The notes: a model not told the origin generated them from the sequence alone. 64,000 nt of DNA from Peptoniphilus harei (GCF_900454685.1 NZ_UATM01000032.1:682001-746000); one strand, 5' to 3'; counted from the first letter of the stretch, positions 6,971 through 16,094 are shown. Made by a program: numbers and translations.

Positions 6971-7606
6971 TTGGCGGCTTTTTTAGGTGCCATTATTGGA
7001 ATAGAAAGGGAAATTAAAAATAGGGCGGCTGGTTTTAGGACCCATATAATAGTAAGCGTTGGTGCATGCTTAATTATGCTCATTGGAATAGAAGGAATTG
7101 GTGAAATATCTGATGACGTTGGACGAGATACGGCAAGAATTGCAGGTCAAGTTGTAAGTGGAATTGGATTTTTGGGCGCAGGTACTATACTTCAGACAAA
7201 AGACGGTGTGTCAGGCCTTACCGCAGCTGCGACCTTATGGCTATCTGCTGCAATAGGACTTGCAGTAGGAATTGGATTTCATGAAGGAGCAATAATAGCA
7301 ACTGTAGTATGTCTAGTGACCTTGATTTCATTAAAGGGTATCAGTAATTTAATAAATGATAGGATATCCAAGTCTTACATTATGGTATTTGATACTGATA
7401 ATTTCGATGAAGAAGGCTTTCTAGATTTTGCTTCAAAAGAGGGCGTGGAAGTAAGAAAATTAGAGATAATTGATGAAGATATAGATGATAAATTAATGAT
7501 TAATTCAACCCTATCCTTCCATAGGAATTATAATATTGGTAAATTTTTCAAGGAATTAAAATCGGACTATCATTTGGAATCAGTAAAGTTAAATAAGGAA
7601 GAATGA
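6971..7606 (+). CDS. MgtC/SapB-family membrane protein
   Basis: Four hydrophobic segments occupy the first 130 residues with the MgtC signature GIEREIKNRAAGFRTHIIVS, the central GRDTARIAGQVVSGIGFLGAG and LTAAATLWLSAAIGL. A soluble ACT-like tail follows. MgtC-like proteins modulate magnesium-limited growth or membrane ATPases. The first canonical start in frame is TTG 6971, which would remove part of the first helix. Homology clearly continues upstream to 6938 (IDIFLVTIRII), where the only candidate start is ATA, six bases after AGGGG; an in-frame TAG at 6926 blocks anything further. Either a non-standard AUA start is used or the ATG has mutated. Confidence 0.85.
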   Translation: MAAFLGAIIGIEREIKNRAAGFRTHIIVSVGACLIMLIGIEGIGEISDDVGRDTARIAGQVVSGIGFLGAGTILQTKDGVSGLTAAATLWLSAAIGLAVGIGFHEGAIIATVVCLVTLISLKGISNLINDRISKSYIMVFDTDNFDEEGFLDFASKEGVEVRKLEIIDEDIDDKLMINSTLSFHRNYNIGKFFKELKSDYHLESVKLNKEE

Positions 7607-7714
7607 TCAGACTTTGTTAAGAGCCAAAAAAATTATGAATATTAACTTAAGACATTGAAGATCATTTTTATAGCAAACAAAAACTTACTTATAAGAATTT
7701 AATAGAAAAAATCA

Positions 7715-7752
7715 AAGGTCCTTAGGATGTTAAATCTTAAGGATCTTTTTTA
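7715..7752 (+). terminator. Rho-independent terminator
   Basis: AAGGTCCTTA (7715-7724) pairs with TAAGGATCTT (7738-7747), one G-U pair, followed by TTTTTT. It lies 109 bases after the MgtC-like gene. Confidence 0.7.
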
Positions 7753-7839
7753 TATAAAAATCCTTTGAGAGATAAAATTTGAAATAGAAGATGAAATACA
7801 AATTCTTATAAATAAAAAATTTCAAGTATTATTGCAATC

Positions 7840-7880
7840 TATCGAGTCTCGATATACAATCTAATTATCGATAGTCGATA
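7840..7880 (+). promoter_or_regulatory. Twin palindromic operators of the PadR operon
   Basis: TATCGAGTCTCGATA (7840-7854) and TATCGATAGTCGATA (7866-7880) are 15-base palindromes with the same half-sites (TATCGA/TCGATA), centres 26 bp apart. They end just before the ribosome site AAAGGAGG of the first gene. This arrangement is typical for autoregulated PadR-DUF2812 operons. Confidence 0.75.
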
Positions 7881-7897
7881 CTAAAGGAGGATAGATT

Positions 7898-8668
7898 ATG
7901 TTAAAGGCAAGACATTTAACTTATACAAACTTTGGACTTGTTGAAAAGTGGTATGAGGACATGGCTAAAGAGGGCTGGCAAATTGAAAAAATAATTTTGT
8001 CCTTCATCCACAAGTTTAAAAAAGCTGAACCAGAAGATGCCAGATACAAAGTTTCTATTGCACCTAACGAAGGATCTTTTTCTGCCTTCTCTAAGGATGA
8101 ACTAAGGGACTTTGATGAGATGGCAAAAGACCTTGGTTGGCATCTTGTAGACAGGACCTACAACATAAACATCTACAAGCTTGATGAAGGAAGTCAAGAC
8201 TCTCTTTATAACGACGAAAAGGAAGAAATTGAAATTTTAAATAAGGGTGCCAAAGGAGAACTAATTTCCTTTAGCATAACTTTTATATTCTTTGTATTTA
8301 TAGTTTTCTCTATAACTTCTAGATTTTTTTCTAGGGATATATTTTATTCAAACTACCTAATATTTATGTGGCCGGCTGTTATTTTATTTTTTCTTTTCAA
8401 TACTCTAGCCTTGGGAGACCATATACTTTTTAGAAAGAGGAACAAGGATGTGAAAAGCATAAGTGATATAAAATTTTCAAGACTTACTTTTTCCAAGGCC
8501 TTTGTCTTATTATTTTATACTCCAATTATTTTAATGATTCTTGCCTTTGGATCAGAATTTTTACTTCCTAATGATGGGTCTAGTGACAGAACTCATCTAA
8601 TAAGTCTTCTCTCAACTTTTATTATGATTTCTTTTGTTTATTTCTATCGCAAAAAATTAAAACAATGA
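7898..8668 (+). CDS. DUF2812 domain membrane protein
   Basis: The N-terminal 110 residues form a soluble DUF2812 domain (WYEDMAKEGWQIEKI, DFDEMAKDLGWHLV). The C-terminal half has about four membrane segments (residues about 125-147, 155-175, 205-225, 232-250). DUF2812 proteins are regularly encoded beside PadR regulators and are thought to sense or respond to envelope stress, with no defined activity. The gene follows two palindromic operators and the strong ribosome site AAAGGAGG. It overlaps the next gene by four bases (ATGA), so the three genes to 9452 form one operon. Confidence 0.82.
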   Translation: MLKARHLTYTNFGLVEKWYEDMAKEGWQIEKIILSFIHKFKKAEPEDARYKVSIAPNEGSFSAFSKDELRDFDEMAKDLGWHLVDRTYNINIYKLDEGSQDSLYNDEKEEIEILNKGAKGELISFSITFIFFVFIVFSITSRFFSRDIFYSNYLIFMWPAVILFFLFNTLALGDHILFRKRNKDVKSISDIKFSRLTFSKAFVLLFYTPIILMILAFGSEFLLPNDGSSDRTHLISLLSTFIMISFVYFYRKKLKQ

Positions 8669-9138
8669 ACATAAAAAGAGGTGAGAAAAAATTTATTCTA
8701 ATCTCAATGGTAATTTTAATTTCTTTAATTACCAATGTATCTATATTTACTTTAATCGACAAATTCTCTACTTCTAATGAGATTGAAAGCCAAGTGGTGG
8801 GAGATTTTATAAAGACTAAGGAAAATAGAAGCTTTTTGACAGAAAGCTGCGATTATTATTCATCAGAAAAAAATGATCTTGGTATAAAAAAGACTGTAGT
8901 AAAGTCACAGGACCTTGCAGGTAATTTATTTGAAAGAATTCTAAAAAATTCTATGAAGCGCCCTTATAGAGCTGAATTTGTTAAAGACATTTCTGAAACT
9001 TATCCTTATGACAGGACTTATATCACATCAGATCAAGAAGACTATTTGATTTTATATAAGAATGTGGTCTTAGAAGTAAGTGGTAATCTAGAGGATGAAA
9101 AGGTCCAAGAAGAGATTGCAAAAATCTTGGAGGTGTAA
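8665..9138 (+). CDS. Hypothetical membrane-anchored protein of the PadR operon
   Basis: A 157-residue protein with one N-terminal membrane helix (residues about 8-32) followed by a polar, probably extracytoplasmic domain. It starts in a four-base overlap with the DUF2812 gene and ends two bases before the PadR gene, so it must be co-expressed. No lipobox or known domain is visible. By context it is the third component of the PadR-controlled envelope module. Confidence 0.65.
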   Translation: MNIKRGEKKFILISMVILISLITNVSIFTLIDKFSTSNEIESQVVGDFIKTKENRSFLTESCDYYSSEKNDLGIKKTVVKSQDLAGNLFERILKNSMKRPYRAEFVKDISETYPYDRTYITSDQEDYLILYKNVVLEVSGNLEDEKVQEEIAKILEV

Positions 9139-9140
9139 GC

Positions 9141-9452
9141 ATGGCAAGAGATCAATTCCAAACCCTAACAGAGCCCATGTACTTTACCATCTTGGCATTA
9201 GGACAAGTTAGAAACGGGGCAGAAATAAGAGCTTGGGTAAGTGAAATCACAGGAGGAAGAATAAACTTAGGGCCAGGAACCCTCTATGCCCTCTTGGCCC
9301 AGTTTTTAGAAAATGATTTGATTACAAGAGTTGAAGTAGATAAGAAGGGGAAGTATTATAAAATTACCGACGAGGGGCGAGAACTCCTTGAAGAAGAAGT
9401 TAAGAGACTTAGACTTTTAATAGATAACTACGAGAATCATTTTGAAAAGTGA
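9141..9452 (+). CDS. PadR-family transcriptional regulator
   Basis: A 103-residue winged-helix protein: EPMYFTILALGQVRNGAEI, the wing GGRINLGPGTLYALLAQFLEN and KGKYYKITDEGRELLEEEVKRL are classic PadR features. It is the last gene of the operon and should repress the twin palindromes at 7840-7880. It starts two bases after the preceding stop, with AGGTG as ribosome site inside that gene. Confidence 0.9.
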   Translation: MARDQFQTLTEPMYFTILALGQVRNGAEIRAWVSEITGGRINLGPGTLYALLAQFLENDLITRVEVDKKGKYYKITDEGRELLEEEVKRLRLLIDNYENHFEK

Positions 9453-9500
9453 TTTAGATAAATATTAGGTGAAATAAATTATATAAATTTAAGTTGTAAA

Positions 9501-9530
9501 ACAGTGGGGTCAAAAGCTCCGCTGTTTTTT
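9501..9530 (+). terminator. Terminator of the PadR operon
   Basis: ACAGTGGGG (9501-9509) pairs with CTCCGCTGT (9517-9525) through two G-U pairs, followed by TTTTT. Confidence 0.8.
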
Positions 9531-9609
9531 GTTTGAATTAAAGTGGTCTTAATAATATACTCTATTTAGAATACATTTCATAAAAATTTTTGAGAGAGGA
9601 TAAAATTTT

Positions 9610-9804
9610 ATGAGGAAAAAGCTTCTTATTTTGTTAATCATTTTAATCTTGTGCTTTCCAATAAGATATCGCTACAAGGACGGTGGAACAGTTTCTTACA
9701 AGGCAATCCTTTATTCCTACACCATCTACCACAGATTGGAATCGGACGAATCTTATTATAGAGGGAGAGAATTTTTAATATTTCCCTTTAATTTTTTAAG
9801 ATAG
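9610..9804 (+). CDS. Small hypothetical exported protein
   Basis: A 64-residue protein: a hydrophobic N-terminal segment (residues 4-17, KLLILLIILILCFP) then YKDGGTVSYKAILYSYTIYH and a tail ending in FPFNF. Similar short proteins with a YKDGG[ST]..Y.A[IL]LY core are common in Clostridia and Tissierellia and have no assigned role. The ribosome site GAGAGG lies upstream. It is a single-gene unit between terminators. Confidence 0.6.
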   Translation: MRKKLLILLIILILCFPIRYRYKDGGTVSYKAILYSYTIYHRLESDESYYRGREFLIFPFNFLR

Positions 9805-9903
9805 GGAATAAATTTAGAAGGTAAAATAATATAAAAACCCCATCTATAATTTGTTACAATGATATTATAGTAAATCAAAATGAAGTAAACAAAGGAGGAT
9901 CTT

Positions 9904-10662
9904 ATGAGATTTGAAAATAAAGTTCTTGTTATCACTGGTGCTTCATCTGGTGTAGGAAGGTCTGCAAGCCTTATGGCGGCAGGTGAAGGCGGAAAGGTTT
10001 ATGCCTTTGCAAGGAGAAAGGAAAAGCTAGAAGCTCTAGCTGAAGACGCCAACTCATCGGGCTGCAAGGGAGAAATTATTCCTGTGCCAGGAGATGTTTC
10101 TAAACAAGAAGATGTGGATAGACTTTTTGAAAAGGTAAAAAGTGAAAATGGCAAGCTTGATGTTTTAATTGCCAACGCTGGTATAATGGACAAGTTTGAA
10201 CCTGTAACAAACTGCCAAGAAGAAACTTTTGATAGGATTTTCGAAGTAAATGTAAAGGGGTCCTTTAGACTCTTTAAAGCAGCTATCCCTCTAATGAAAG
10301 ACGGGGGATCCATTGTTGCCACAACATCAATAGCAGGTGTAAGAGGTGGCAAAGCAGGAGTTGCTTACACAATGTCCAAGAGTGCCATCCATGGTCTTGT
10401 GAGAAACACTGCAGCCATGTATGCCAATGACAAAATCCGCTGCAACGCTGTGGCACCTGGTGGTATTGCAACAGAAATCATGGAAAAGCTTAATGATGTC
10501 GACGAAAAAGGAATGGAAGTTGTAATGAGGGGACCAAAACTTGACAAGATGGTGGCAAGTGCTGAAGAAATTGCAGAAAATCTTCTTTTCCTTGCATCTG
10601 ATCAAGCATCAAACATCAACGGACAAATTTTGGTGTCTGATGGTGGACTTACTAATATGTAA
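9904..10662 (+). CDS. SDR-family NAD(P)-dependent oxidoreductase (FabG-like)
   Basis: A classical short-chain dehydrogenase of 252 residues: cofactor loop TGASSGVG (residues 11-18), NAG motif (residues 96-98), catalytic Ser in ATTSIAG, catalytic YTMSK and the C-terminal ASNINGQILVSDGG. The substrate cannot be read from sequence; fatty-acid, polyol or bile-acid reductions are all possible in this family. A strong ribosome site AAAGGAGG precedes the ATG. It is a single-gene unit bounded by terminators. Confidence 0.88.
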   Translation: MRFENKVLVITGASSGVGRSASLMAAGEGGKVYAFARRKEKLEALAEDANSSGCKGEIIPVPGDVSKQEDVDRLFEKVKSENGKLDVLIANAGIMDKFEPVTNCQEETFDRIFEVNVKGSFRLFKAAIPLMKDGGSIVATTSIAGVRGGKAGVAYTMSKSAIHGLVRNTAAMYANDKIRCNAVAPGGIATEIMEKLNDVDEKGMEVVMRGPKLDKMVASAEEIAENLLFLASDQASNINGQILVSDGGLTNM

Positions 10663-10716
10663 TTTTTTAAGTCGCTTATCTTTAGGACTCTAAGAAAAAA
10701 ATAAATTTTAAATAAA

Positions 10717-10758
10717 ATTCACAAGTCTCAGATAAATTGGGATTTGTGAATTATTTTT
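10717..10758 (+). terminator. Terminator after the SDR gene
   Basis: TTCACAA (10718-10724) pairs with TTGTGAA (10744-10750) and is followed by a T-rich tract with seven T in a row. Confidence 0.65.
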
Positions 10759-10810
10759 TTGTCCAGGGGTAAGTTATTTAAGTAAGTTATTTTTAGCAAC
10801 AAAGGAGAAT

Positions 10811-11550
10811 ATGATGATAAGATACCAAGGCGTTTCTATGTCTTACGACGGGAAGGAAAAAGTCCTCGATGATCTCAATTTTGAAATCAAAGAGGGAGAA
10901 TTTTCGTCTTAGTTGGCCCCAGTGGCAGCGGGAAGACTACGACGCTTAAATTAATAAATAGGTTAATAGAGCAGACTGAGGGAGATATTTTCTTCCAAGG
11001 AAAAAATATTAAGGACTATCCCCTAAGGGAAATGAGACTTGAGATGGGTTATGTCTTGCAAGAGATTGCCCTTTTCCCAAACCTCACTGTGGCAGAAAAC
11101 ATTGGACTAATTCCAGAGATGAAAAAAATTAATAAAAGGGAGATTGACAAGAGGGTGGACTCCCTCTTGAGACAAGTTGATCTTGACCCAAAAGTTTATA
11201 AAAATAGGTTGCCAGAAGACTTGTCTGGTGGAGAAAAACAGAGAATTGGGATCTTAAGGGCCATTGCTGCCAACCCCAAGGTCCTCTTAATGGACGAACC
11301 CTTCTCTGCCCTTGATCCAATATCGAGAACTCAGCTTCAAGACTTGGTGAAAGACCTTCACAGAGACTTCAAGATTACAACTGTTTTCGTAACTCACGAC
11401 ATGAGAGAGGCAATAAAACTTGCTGATAGGATTTGCCTAATGAAGGACGGCAAGATTATCCAGATTGGAAGCCCAGAAGACCTTGTCAACAATCCTGCCA
11501 ATGATTTTGTTGCAAGTTTCTTCAAGGAGGAGGGTGAGATTAATGAATAG
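10811..11550 (+). pseudogene. Osmoprotectant ABC transporter ATP-binding protein, frameshifted
   Basis: The gene encodes an OpuCA/ProV-type ATPase for choline, betaine or carnitine uptake. The start reads MMIRYQGVSMSYDGKEKVLD after AAAGGAG; the frame is lost at 10902-10906, where a TTTT run needs one more T to give ..EFFVLVGPSGSGKTT (Walker A). The second frame then runs intact through YVLQEIALFPNLTVAENI, the signature LSGGEKQRIGILRAIAAN, Walker B VLLMDEPFSALDP and the switch THD. No CBS domains follow, unlike OpuCA at 42656. A single lost base could be a real mutation or a sequencing error. The coding region overlaps the permease by eight bases. Confidence 0.85.
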
Positions 11551-13061
11551 TTTGATTACAACATTTGCTGAGAGAAAGGGCCAATGGGTCACTTCTCTTC
11601 TTGAACACCTTCAGATTTCACTGATGTCCCTTGTAATTGCAATTGTAATAGCAATTCCATTGGCCATATTTTTGTCCAACCGCAAAAAAATAAATGAAGG
11701 GGTCCTCCAAGTTACGGGAATTTTTCAAACAATTCCTTCTCTTGCCCTCTTGGGACTCTTTATTCCCTTTATGGGGATTGGAAAGCTGCCAGCCATAACA
11801 GCCCTTGTGATTTATGCAATCTTTCCAATTTATCAGGGAGCTGTCACTGGATTTGCAGAAATCGATTCTTCTCTTGAAGAAGCAGCCAGGGCTTTTGGGA
11901 TGACTAAGTGGGAAAAATTAAAAAAAATATAAGCTTAGCCTTGCCATGCCAATTATTATGTCTGGCGTGAGGACTTCAAGCATTATGATAATTGGAACTG
12001 CAACCCTTGCTGCCCTTGTTGGAGCAGGTGGACTTGGATCCTTTATCTTATTAGGAATTGATAGAAACAATTCGGCCCTCATTTTAATTGGAGCCTTGTC
12101 TTCTGCCCTACTTGCAGTTTTATTTGGAGCCTTGATTAAGTTCTTGCAAAATAAAAAGCTAAAGACGATTTTAATTTCCTTTATTATGGCCCTTGTTCTT
12201 TTGGCTATGTCCTTTGTTTCCTTTGGAGGAAACAAGAACAAGTCCCTTGTCATAGCTGGTAAGCTTGGAGCCGAGCCAGAAATTTTAATCAATATGTATA
12301 AAGAACTAATTGAAGACGAGACCGACATAAAAGTTGAACTAAAGCCAAACTTTGGCAAGACTAGTTTTCTATACGAAGCCCTAAAGTCAGGAAGTATTGA
12401 CATCTATCCAGAGTTTACAGGTACAATCACTTCTACACTTTTAAATTCTGATCCAGGAGATATTGAAAAGGATCCAGAAAAATATTATAAGGTGGCAAGA
12501 GATGAAATCTTAAAGCAAGATGACTTGGCCTACTTAAACCCAAGTGAATTTCAAAATACCTATGCCCTTGCAGTTAGAGAAGACTTTGCAGAGGAAAATA
12601 ATTTGGAAAAAATTTCTGACTTAAAAAAATTAGAAAAATCTATCCTGGCAGGCTTCACCCTAGAATTTAATGACAGGGAAGATGGGAACAGGGGACTAAA
12701 AAGTCTTTACGACCTTCACTTTGATGTGAAGACCATGGAGCCAGCCCTAAGATATACTGCAATAGCCAATGGGTCCATAGGTGTTACTGATGTTTACTCA
12801 ACAGACAGCCAGATAATCTCCAACAAGTTAAAAGTCTTGGAAGATGATAAAAAATTATTTCCACCTTATCAAGCAGCTCCACTTATGAGAAGTGAGAGTC
12901 TAGAAAAATATCCAGAACTGGAGAAAGCTTTAAATAAACTTGCTGGCAAAATCGCTTCAGATCAAATGGCAGAGATGAATTATGAAGTTGACGTCAAGGG
13001 AAGACCTGCAAGAGATGTGGCAAGGGAATTTTTAATTAAGGAAGGCTTAATTGATGAGTAA
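11543..13061 (+). pseudogene. Fused osmoprotectant permease / substrate-binding protein, frameshifted
   Basis: The first part (from ATG 11543) is an OpuCB-type permease with membrane segments and the EAA-like loop [16 protein letters not shown]. The second frame (homology from about 11931) finishes the permease (MPIIMSGVRTSSIMIIGTA, GAGGLGSFI) and continues into an OpuCC/ProX-type ligand-binding domain (KLGAEPEILINMYKELIED, SIDIYPEFTGT, FPPYQAAPLM). Such permease-binder fusions are known for choline/betaine importers. The frame breaks in a run of eight A (11920-11927); seven A would give [17 protein letters not shown] without interruption. With the frameshifted ATPase upstream the whole operon looks inactive, unless the breaks are sequencing errors or bypassed by slippage. 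Confidence 0.85.
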
Positions 13062-13096
13062 GTATAAAAGATGAGGTAAAAAATTTATAAAAAAAG

Positions 13097-13122
13097 AAAA
13101 TGGAGCCTAGGCTCCATTTTTT
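13097..13122. terminator. Bidirectional terminator
   Basis: AAAATGGAGCC (13097-13107) and GGCTCCATTTT (13110-13120) pair perfectly, with A and T runs on both sides. It separates the osmoprotectant operon from the convergent stalk-CAP gene. Confidence 0.85.
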
Positions 13123-13158
13123 AGTGTAAAAATTTATAATAAGTCGTTAGTTTTTAAA

Positions 13159-14130
13159 TTAAAATCCAAAGAGATAAATTGAAGCTTCGTAAACCTTATT
13201 GTCAATAATCTTTCTGGCACAAGCATAGCCACCTCTTTTAGAATCTTTATTTAAGAGGTTGTCATTGTGGCAAGGAGAATTTTTCCATCTTTTTAAGCAG
13301 CCGTCACATGGATCTCCATCTCTTGCTCCAAGAGTGTAACGTGAAAGAGCCAGGTTTTCTCCTAAATCCTTGTTGTATCCACCAGGACTTTCGTGATCAG
13401 CATCACCGGTTTTTATAAATTGGTCTAATTCTTCTTGGGCTCTTAAAAGTGCAAGCCTATTTAAATCCTTATCTTCATTTACTTGGCCAAGACCCTTGGA
13501 AGTTCTGTAGTCCATTAGATTTTTCATAAATTTATTTGAGTCGCCAACTGAACCAGTAGGCATTTTATCTTCTGTTTCTAAATTTTTTGCTATCTCTTTA
13601 GTTTCTTCTTCAGCTATGGACTTTATTACAGGGCAATTACTGCTAATTATAACTGTGTCTTTTTCCCAAGAAACTTGGTAGCCCGTAGCTTCAGATATAA
13701 ATCTAATAGGCACGTAAGTTCTACCATCATAGATAAGAGAAGGAGAGTCTAGAGCGAGAGATTCTTTTTTGCCACCTGTAATCCTAGTGGCATTCTTAGA
13801 ATTTATTTCCATTCTAATCTCCACATTATTTTGGTCCCTTATAACAATTCCTCCCTTAGGGTTGTCCTTTGACTTTTGTAAGAAGTCAACATTAAAGCCA
13901 AGATTTTCTGATATAAACCTAAGAGGCACCATGGTCCTTTGAGTTTTCATGTCAAGATAAGGGCTTCCCATTTCTTGAGGAGGATTTTTTCTTTCTCCAT
14001 TGATCATAATATTGATATTTTTATCAGATGCAGAAGGTGGAACTTGTCCTGCCGCGAAAACACAAGTTGGAATAAGGCTCATAATTAATAGGGAACTTAT
14101 AAGTGCATTTTTTATTTTTTCCATATTCAA
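13159..14130 (-). CDS. Secreted stalk-domain (copper amine oxidase N-like) / CAP-domain protein
   Basis: The signal peptide (about residues 1-27, ISSLLIMSLIPTCVFA) is followed by two copper-amine-oxidase-N-like stalk repeats (RTMVPLRFISENLGFNV near residue 70 and RTYVPIRFISEATGYQV near 138) that usually attach proteins to the cell surface. The last 120 residues are a CAP/SCP domain (LNRLALLRAQEELDQF, GENLALSRYT, WKNSPCHNDNLL) with the conserved Glu and His region. The role is probably extracellular, in wall or host interaction. The ribosome site AAGGAG lies upstream of the minus-strand ATG. It is a single-gene unit. Confidence 0.85.
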   Translation of the reverse strand: MNMEKIKNALISSLLIMSLIPTCVFAAGQVPPSASDKNINIMINGERKNPPQEMGSPYLDMKTQRTMVPLRFISENLGFNVDFLQKSKDNPKGGIVIRDQNNVEIRMEINSKNATRITGGKKESLALDSPSLIYDGRTYVPIRFISEATGYQVSWEKDTVIISSNCPVIKSIAEEETKEIAKNLETEDKMPTGSVGDSNKFMKNLMDYRTSKGLGQVNEDKDLNRLALLRAQEELDQFIKTGDADHESPGGYNKDLGENLALSRYTLGARDGDPCDGCLKRWKNSPCHNDNLLNKDSKRGGYACARKIIDNKVYEASIYLFGF

Positions 14131-14544
14131 TTCTCCTTTTAAAGATTGGGTCGAGATTTAATACTACACATTATTGGTAGAATTGATAAAAGACTATTTA
14201 AGATAAAAATATTAATCTATTTTATTTTTTGAAAAAACCATATGTAAGTTATCTTATTTTATTTTCCATCAACTTTTGCTAATTAAAGTATACCAGCTAT
14301 TTAGGGAAATAACAAGAATATAAAAATGAAAGCTTATTAAGTTAAAGCATATTTTTATTAAAAACAAAAAGGCCTATCAAAATATTTTTCAATCTACTAC
14401 TTAAAAGATACATTTACTATAACTAATGAAAAGGATAAAAATTTATAATTCTGAAATTAAAATTCTTAAAGAAAGACTTAAAGAAGAAAATAATAAGACT
14501 ATGTGATAAAATATTCTTATAAATGAGATTTCAAGGGGGATATT
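14131..14544. other. Intergenic region, no convincing gene
   Basis: 414 bases of very AT-rich sequence. A 26-codon open frame (14427-14507) encodes a charged helix (MKRIKIYNSEIKILKERLK) but has no ribosome site. Promoters for the two divergent genes must lie here; none is clear enough to mark. Confidence 0.5.
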
Positions 14545-15027
14545 ATGTCAGAAAATAAAAAAATTGCCATTCAAGAAACTTACGGCGAAAGATTTCAATA
14601 TTGTTGGGGTTGTGGACCAAAGAACCACGAGGGAATGCACCTAAGATCTTATCCATCAGAAGGTGGAAGTGAGTGCATCGCAAAGGTTACTCCAGATTCA
14701 GTTTACACTGGTGGAGTTCCTGCCAACCTCTTTGGTGGAATGATTGCCATGATCTTCGACTGCCACGGCACTGCTTCAGCTGCTTGGTTCAAGCACAGGG
14801 ACCTTGGACTTGAACTTACTGAAGACACAGTTATTGGCAGATTTATCACAGCAAGGCTTGAAGTGGACTTCAAAAAGCCAACTCCAATGGACAAGGAAGT
14901 TACAGTTACTGCTACTGCTGAAGAAATTGGCGAGAGAAAGGTAATTGTTAACATGGTGATGGAAGCTGATGGCGAAGTTCGTGCCAAGGCAAAGATGGTT
15001 GCTGTTGGTGTAAAAGATAATATGTAA
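14545..15027 (+). CDS. PaaI-family (hotdog-fold) thioesterase
   Basis: A 160-residue hotdog protein: HEGMHLRSYPSEGGSECIAK, GGVPANLFGGMIAMIFDCHGTASAAW and VDFKKPTPMDKEVTVTATAEE follow the PaaI pattern, with the aspartate of FDCHG in the usual catalytic helix. These enzymes hydrolyse acyl-CoA thioesters; the acyl group is unknown. It has ribosome site AAGGGGG and its own terminator at 15032-15060. Confidence 0.82.
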   Translation: MSENKKIAIQETYGERFQYCWGCGPKNHEGMHLRSYPSEGGSECIAKVTPDSVYTGGVPANLFGGMIAMIFDCHGTASAAWFKHRDLGLELTEDTVIGRFITARLEVDFKKPTPMDKEVTVTATAEEIGERKVIVNMVMEADGEVRAKAKMVAVGVKDNM

Positions 15028-15031
15028 AATT

Positions 15032-15060
15032 ATTAGGAGACTAGTTCTCCTAATTTTTTT
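15032..15060 (+). terminator. Terminator of the thioesterase gene
   Basis: ATTAGGAGA (15032-15040) pairs with TCTCCTAAT (15046-15054), followed by seven T. Confidence 0.9.
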
Positions 15061-15117
15061 GCCCAAAAATTTTTTAAAATATTATAATGTAAGAAAAGAT
15101 TATTTAGGAGGGAGCCA

Positions 15118-15990
15118 ATGACTTTAAAAGATAAAAAACTTTTATATATTTTTCTTTATTTACTTTCCTTTGGGCAAGTCCTTGGGATTTCGATTTTAGT
15201 TAATAAAATTGAATTTATTCCAATAATTAACAACGTCATGCTTGGTCTTAGCTTCTTAGTTTTCTTAGGCCTACAAATTTTTTTTATTAATAGGATTTTA
15301 AATTTTAAGTTTAACAAGTATTTAAAGATCCTTCTTGGTCTAATCTTAATAGGACTTTGCCTCATCTCAATGGCTTACTTGTTTCTAGTCTTTGCTTTTT
15401 CTGGTAAAGAAAATCGAAAACTTACCTATTATAATGAAAATTTTTACATCTTAAATGTAGGTTGGATGGATCCAATTTATGAGGTCTACAGAAAAAATTT
15501 CATCACTATGGACAAGTTAAGTGAAGATGAAATAAAAAATACCTTTGATGATTTAAAAGAGATTGAAGACCAAGACACGAGAGATATTTTAGAAATCTTA
15601 ATTAGTGAAAGAGAAAGCTTTGATGAGCAAGGAGAAGATGAAGTTGCAAAGACTGGTCTCGAAGATCTTGATGAAAAAGAAAATTTTGAAGAAAAAGAGA
15701 ATAAAGATGAAATTTTAAAAAATTTTAAAGCAGAAGACGCTATAAAAATAGAAAATTCTGACCTTGGTCTCCTAGAAGTAGACAGGGCAGGGGCAAGGTC
15801 ACGCTGGTTTCTTGTAAGAATCTCTGGTAACAAGATGAAATTTATATCTGAACTTGAAGAGACAAGCCCAAAGGTTTCTGGAAGGATGGATGATGAGGGC
15901 CTAATCCATTTGGACTTTGAGGACATAAATAACAATAAATCTAACTACATCTCAAGAAACAATGGAAAGACCTTTGGAAAAATAAAATAA
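15118..15990 (+). CDS. Hypothetical membrane protein with acidic tail
   Basis: A 290-residue protein. Three membrane segments (about residues 7-28, 38-58 and 67-95) are followed by a soluble domain that contains a strongly acidic linker rich in E, K and D (about residues 165-205) and a beta-rich end (LLEVDRAGARSRWFLVRI, LIHLDFEDINN). AGGAGGGAG is the ribosome site. It is flanked by terminators, so a monocistronic unit. No family is recognised. Confidence 0.6.
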   Translation: MTLKDKKLLYIFLYLLSFGQVLGISILVNKIEFIPIINNVMLGLSFLVFLGLQIFFINRILNFKFNKYLKILLGLILIGLCLISMAYLFLVFAFSGKENRKLTYYNENFYILNVGWMDPIYEVYRKNFITMDKLSEDEIKNTFDDLKEIEDQDTRDILEILISERESFDEQGEDEVAKTGLEDLDEKENFEEKENKDEILKNFKAEDAIKIENSDLGLLEVDRAGARSRWFLVRISGNKMKFISELEETSPKVSGRMDDEGLIHLDFEDINNNKSNYISRNNGKTFGKIK

Positions 15991-15999
15991 ATTTATAAG

Positions 16000-16026
16000 T
16001 CAGTGATGGGAGTCACTGATTTTTTA
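16000..16026 (+). terminator. Terminator
   Basis: TCAGTGA (16000-16006) pairs with TCACTGA (16013-16019), followed by a T-run. Confidence 0.85.
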
Positions 16027-16054
16027 TTGGAAAATATTGAAAGTAAGAACATAC

Positions 16055-16078
16055 TTTGGTACTATAAATGTAACCAAA
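16055..16078 (+). promoter_or_regulatory. Operator-like inverted repeat before the XRE gene
   Basis: TTTGGT (16055-16060) and ACCAAA (16073-16078) form an inverted repeat spaced by 12 bases and embedding a TATAAA-like box, 16 bases upstream of a Cro/CI-type repressor gene. Autoregulation is a reasonable inference. Confidence 0.5.
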
Positions 16079-16094
16079 AGCGTCAGGTGATTTA

